7,850 bases of DNA from Actinomycetota bacterium (GTDB lineage: Bacteria > Actinomycetota > Thermoleophilia > Gaiellales > F1-60-MAGs149): positions 1 to 7,850 of the forward strand of contig CANKHS010000053.1 of NCBI GenBank assembly GCA_947481755.1, written 5' to 3'. Positions 6,920-7,850 of this stretch are shown one piece after another. The translations under genes and the position numbers were made by a program. The stretch's first letter is position 1; every line of letters starts with the position of its first letter. The notes under the pieces are model-generated. The model was not told where the DNA came from, made no database searches, and saw nothing but the letters and a program-made list of their open reading frames with translations.

Positions 6920-6955
6920 TGTCCAGATCGGGCCTGACCCCTTATGGACATTAGT
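6855..6955. repeat. 101-bp palindromic element (36-bp perfect inverted arms, 29-bp spacer), REP/BIME- or MITE-like
   Basis: Positions 6855-6890 and 6920-6955 are perfect reverse complements over 36 bp. They flank a 29-bp spacer that carries a 16-bp palindrome at 6897-6912. As single-stranded DNA or RNA this would fold into a very stable hairpin with a second hairpin in its loop. Each arm also has internal 8-bp complementarity, so a cruciform or two alternative folds are possible. The location between convergent gene ends, the GGGGTCAG-type core and the direct plus inverted arrangement fit repetitive extragenic palindromes mobilised by REP-associated (Y1/IS200-like) transposases, or a small non-autonomous element. 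No transposase gene is in the window. It could also stop transcription from both sides, although no T-tract follows either arm. Confidence 0.85.
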
Positions 6956-6962
6956 TGGCGAA

Positions 6963-7166
6963 TTAGCGCAGCTTGCGCACAACCGAGATCGCGACGAGCG
7001 CGCCAGCGGCGGCAATCGCGATCGGGGCGAAGCGCTTGGCCTTGGCCGACACCTCGTCCTTGGCCGAACCGGCGGTGCTGCCGAAGTTGCCAACGGCGCT
7101 GACGAGTCCGGCCTGAGCGGCCTCGGCCTCGGCGCGAGCGGCGGCGACCTTTGCGTTCTCAGCCAT
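6963..7166 (-). CDS. Small single-TM protein of unknown function (67 aa)
   Basis: The protein has an Ala/Glu-rich, probably helical N-terminal half (residues 1-45), one hydrophobic segment (about 48-63, PIAIAAAGALVAISVV) and a basic RKLR tail, suggesting a small membrane protein with a short positive end. It is not recognised as a named family; small membrane partners of holin-like proteins in actinobacteria are a loose comparison only. Translation is well supported: its ATG shares one base with the TAA of the upstream holin-like gene (TAATG) and AAGGAG sits five bases before it, within the last codons of that gene. It is the last gene of the three-gene operon and ends eight bases from the palindromic element. 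Confidence 0.75.
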   Translation of the reverse strand: MAENAKVAAARAEAEAAQAGLVSAVGNFGSTAGSAKDEVSAKAKRFAPIAIAAAGALVAISVVRKLR

Positions 7167-7573
7167 TACAGCTCCTTCGTGCGGGCGTCGTGGCCGAGAC
7201 CAAACTCGGCGGGCGTGCCCTTGGCAATACCGATCGCCGTGTCGGGCGTCGGAGGGCCGACCTTCTGCAGAATTGTCTTGCCAGCGAGGCCACAGAGTGC
7301 GGCGAGGATGAGAAAGCCAACGGCGGTAATGAGTGCGGCCGCCCAGAGCGGTACGAGACTGGCGATGGCCCAGATGATCGAGATCATGATTGCGAAGAGC
7401 GCCAAAAAGGCGAGTGCGCCGGCAAAAACAATCAGGCCAATACCAGGTGCAGCCCGCTGAGCCTTGGCCTTGATCTCGGCCTGGGCGAGCGCGAGCTCGG
7501 CGCGGACGAGGCGCTGGGCCTGCTCCGACACCTTGAAGGCGCCCTCTTGCAGTCGGTCAATCATGTCTCGCAT
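7166..7573 (-). CDS. Holin-X-like two-TM membrane protein (phage holin family / actinobacterial holin superfamily III type)
   Basis: A 135-residue protein with the layout of the Phage_holin_3_6 / putative actinobacterial Holin-X family. It has an amphipathic N-terminal helix with the sequence RLVRAELALAQAEIKAKAQ (21-39), then two hydrophobic segments (about 44-70 and 77-100), and a short polar C-terminus. Despite the name, chromosomal members sit in the membrane of many bacteria outside prophages and their role is not established; no endolysin or other phage gene is nearby. Met1 is an ATG 10 bp after the stop of the ABC-F gene, and a second in-frame ATG (Met4) is at 7564; neither has a good Shine-Dalgarno, as expected for coupled translation. 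The stop overlaps the next start by one base. Identified from pattern, so moderately sure. Confidence 0.78.
   Translation of the reverse strand: MRDMIDRLQEGAFKVSEQAQRLVRAELALAQAEIKAKAQRAAPGIGLIVFAGALAFLALFAIMISIIWAIASLVPLWAAALITAVGFLILAALCGLAGKTILQKVGPPTPDTAIGIAKGTPAEFGLGHDARTKEL
7172..7177 (-). promoter_or_regulatory. Shine-Dalgarno for the 67-residue protein
   Basis: The minus strand reads AAGGAG with five bases to the ATG at 7164-7166. It is embedded in the final Lys-Glu-Leu codons of the holin-like gene, so ribosomes finishing that gene are delivered to the next start. It is the main evidence that this very short frame is real. Confidence 0.7.
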
Positions 7574-7583
7574 AGGTCGGATG

Positions 7584-7850
7584 CTAGCCGCTCACCGGGC
7601 TGTTCGCAGCGATCTCGGCGGCTTCCCATTCCTTCATCAGTGCCTTCAGCTCTTCTTGTCGCTGGCTATGCGCCTTGGCGGTCTGGATGAAGAGCTGGTG
7701 GTCGGCGCGAACGCTGGCGTCTTCGAGCTCGGCTTCGAGTGCCGCAATGGTCTGCTCTTTCGCGGCGATCTCGGCCTCGATCTCGCGCACGCGCTTCTGC
7801 TCGGGTGTCGTCTTCGGCGCATTCCGCTTTTTCGGAGCCGCGGTAGCCGT
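7584..7850 (-). CDS. C-terminal coiled-coil end of a probable ABC-F ATPase (partial, runs off the right edge)
   Basis: The minus-strand frame is open from the window edge to TAG at 7584, giving the last 88 residues of a longer protein. The GTG near 7790 is an internal valine rather than the start. The visible part begins with a basic linker (APKKRNAPKTTPEQKR), then a heptad-rich coiled coil: REIEAEIAAKEQTIAALEAELEDASV, a short turn, and a second helix RQEELKALMKEWEAAE. This helix-turn-helix of acidic, Leu-rich coils after a KK linker is the usual C-terminal domain (ABC_tran_CTD) of Uup/EttA-type ABC-F proteins, cytoplasmic ATPases that act on ribosomes and have no membrane domain. The nucleotide-binding domains lie outside the window, so the call rests on the tail alone; another coiled-coil protein is possible. 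It precedes the holin-like gene by 10 bp and probably shares its transcript. Confidence 0.68.
   Translation of the reverse strand, partial: TATAAPKKRNAPKTTPEQKRVREIEAEIAAKEQTIAALEAELEDASVRADHQLFIQTAKAHSQRQEELKALMKEWEAAEIAANSPVSG

Noticed and set aside
6720..6955. CRISPR array
   Set aside because: There are only two direct copies of a 67-bp unit with a 66-bp spacer, plus an inverted arm. The unit is too long, there is no series of regular spacers, and no cas gene is present.
6891..7460. Plus-strand open frame of 189 codons starting in the palindromic element
   Set aside because: It is antisense to the two small membrane-protein genes, which have coupled starts and a Shine-Dalgarno. Its translation is low-complexity with no recognisable fold.
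7166..7573. Prophage lysis module based on the holin-like protein
   Set aside because: No endolysin, tail or other phage gene is nearby, and this holin superfamily is common as an ordinary chromosomal gene in high-GC bacteria.

Overview
This window comes from a GC-rich bacterium (roughly 60% GC by eye). A two-TM protein resembling the actinobacterial Holin-X family points towards Actinomycetota or a similar high-GC lineage, but this is only a soft inference. No ribosomal RNA, tRNA or CRISPR array was seen. Coding density is very high, and every gene except two is on the minus strand.

Left part (1-2514). At the left edge is the N-terminal part of a creatininase-family metal-dependent amidohydrolase (minus, cut by the window edge, strong Shine-Dalgarno). 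It lies 63 bp downstream of a complete FabH-type ketoacyl-ACP synthase III (minus) with an intact Cys-His-Asn triad. Divergent from the latter is a plus-strand LpxD-like left-handed beta-helix N-acyltransferase. Together the last two suggest that an acyl chain is made on a carrier protein and attached to an amino sugar.

Middle part (2511-5702). Three minus-strand genes form a compact surface-polysaccharide operon, transcribed in the order Wzy_C/O-antigen ligase-like polytopic membrane protein, membrane-anchored family 2 glycosyltransferase, PglC/WcaJ-type polyprenyl-phosphate sugar-1-phosphate transferase. The last two overlap by 4 nt. The transferase gene also meets the LpxD-like gene tail to tail, with both stop codons sharing one palindromic CTAG. 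The likely scheme is that the phosphosugar transferase primes a lipid-linked glycan, the GT2 extends it, the ligase/polymerase acts outside the membrane, and the acyltransferase may decorate a precursor sugar.

Right-centre (5797-6962). A plus-strand gene encodes an exported protein of unknown function, divergent from the ligase gene. Downstream of it, between convergent genes, is a striking non-coding repeat cluster: a 67-bp perfect direct repeat, the second copy of which is followed by a perfect inverted copy of its first 36 bp. This makes a 101-bp palindromic element with 36-bp perfect arms. It resembles a REP/BIME or MITE-type element and is the most unusual feature here.

Right edge (6963-7850). 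A minus-strand operon contains the C-terminal coiled coil of a probable ABC-F ATPase (cut by the window edge), a Holin-X-like two-TM protein and a 67-residue single-TM protein. It is tightly packed, with a 10-bp gap, then a 1-nt stop/start overlap with a good Shine-Dalgarno.
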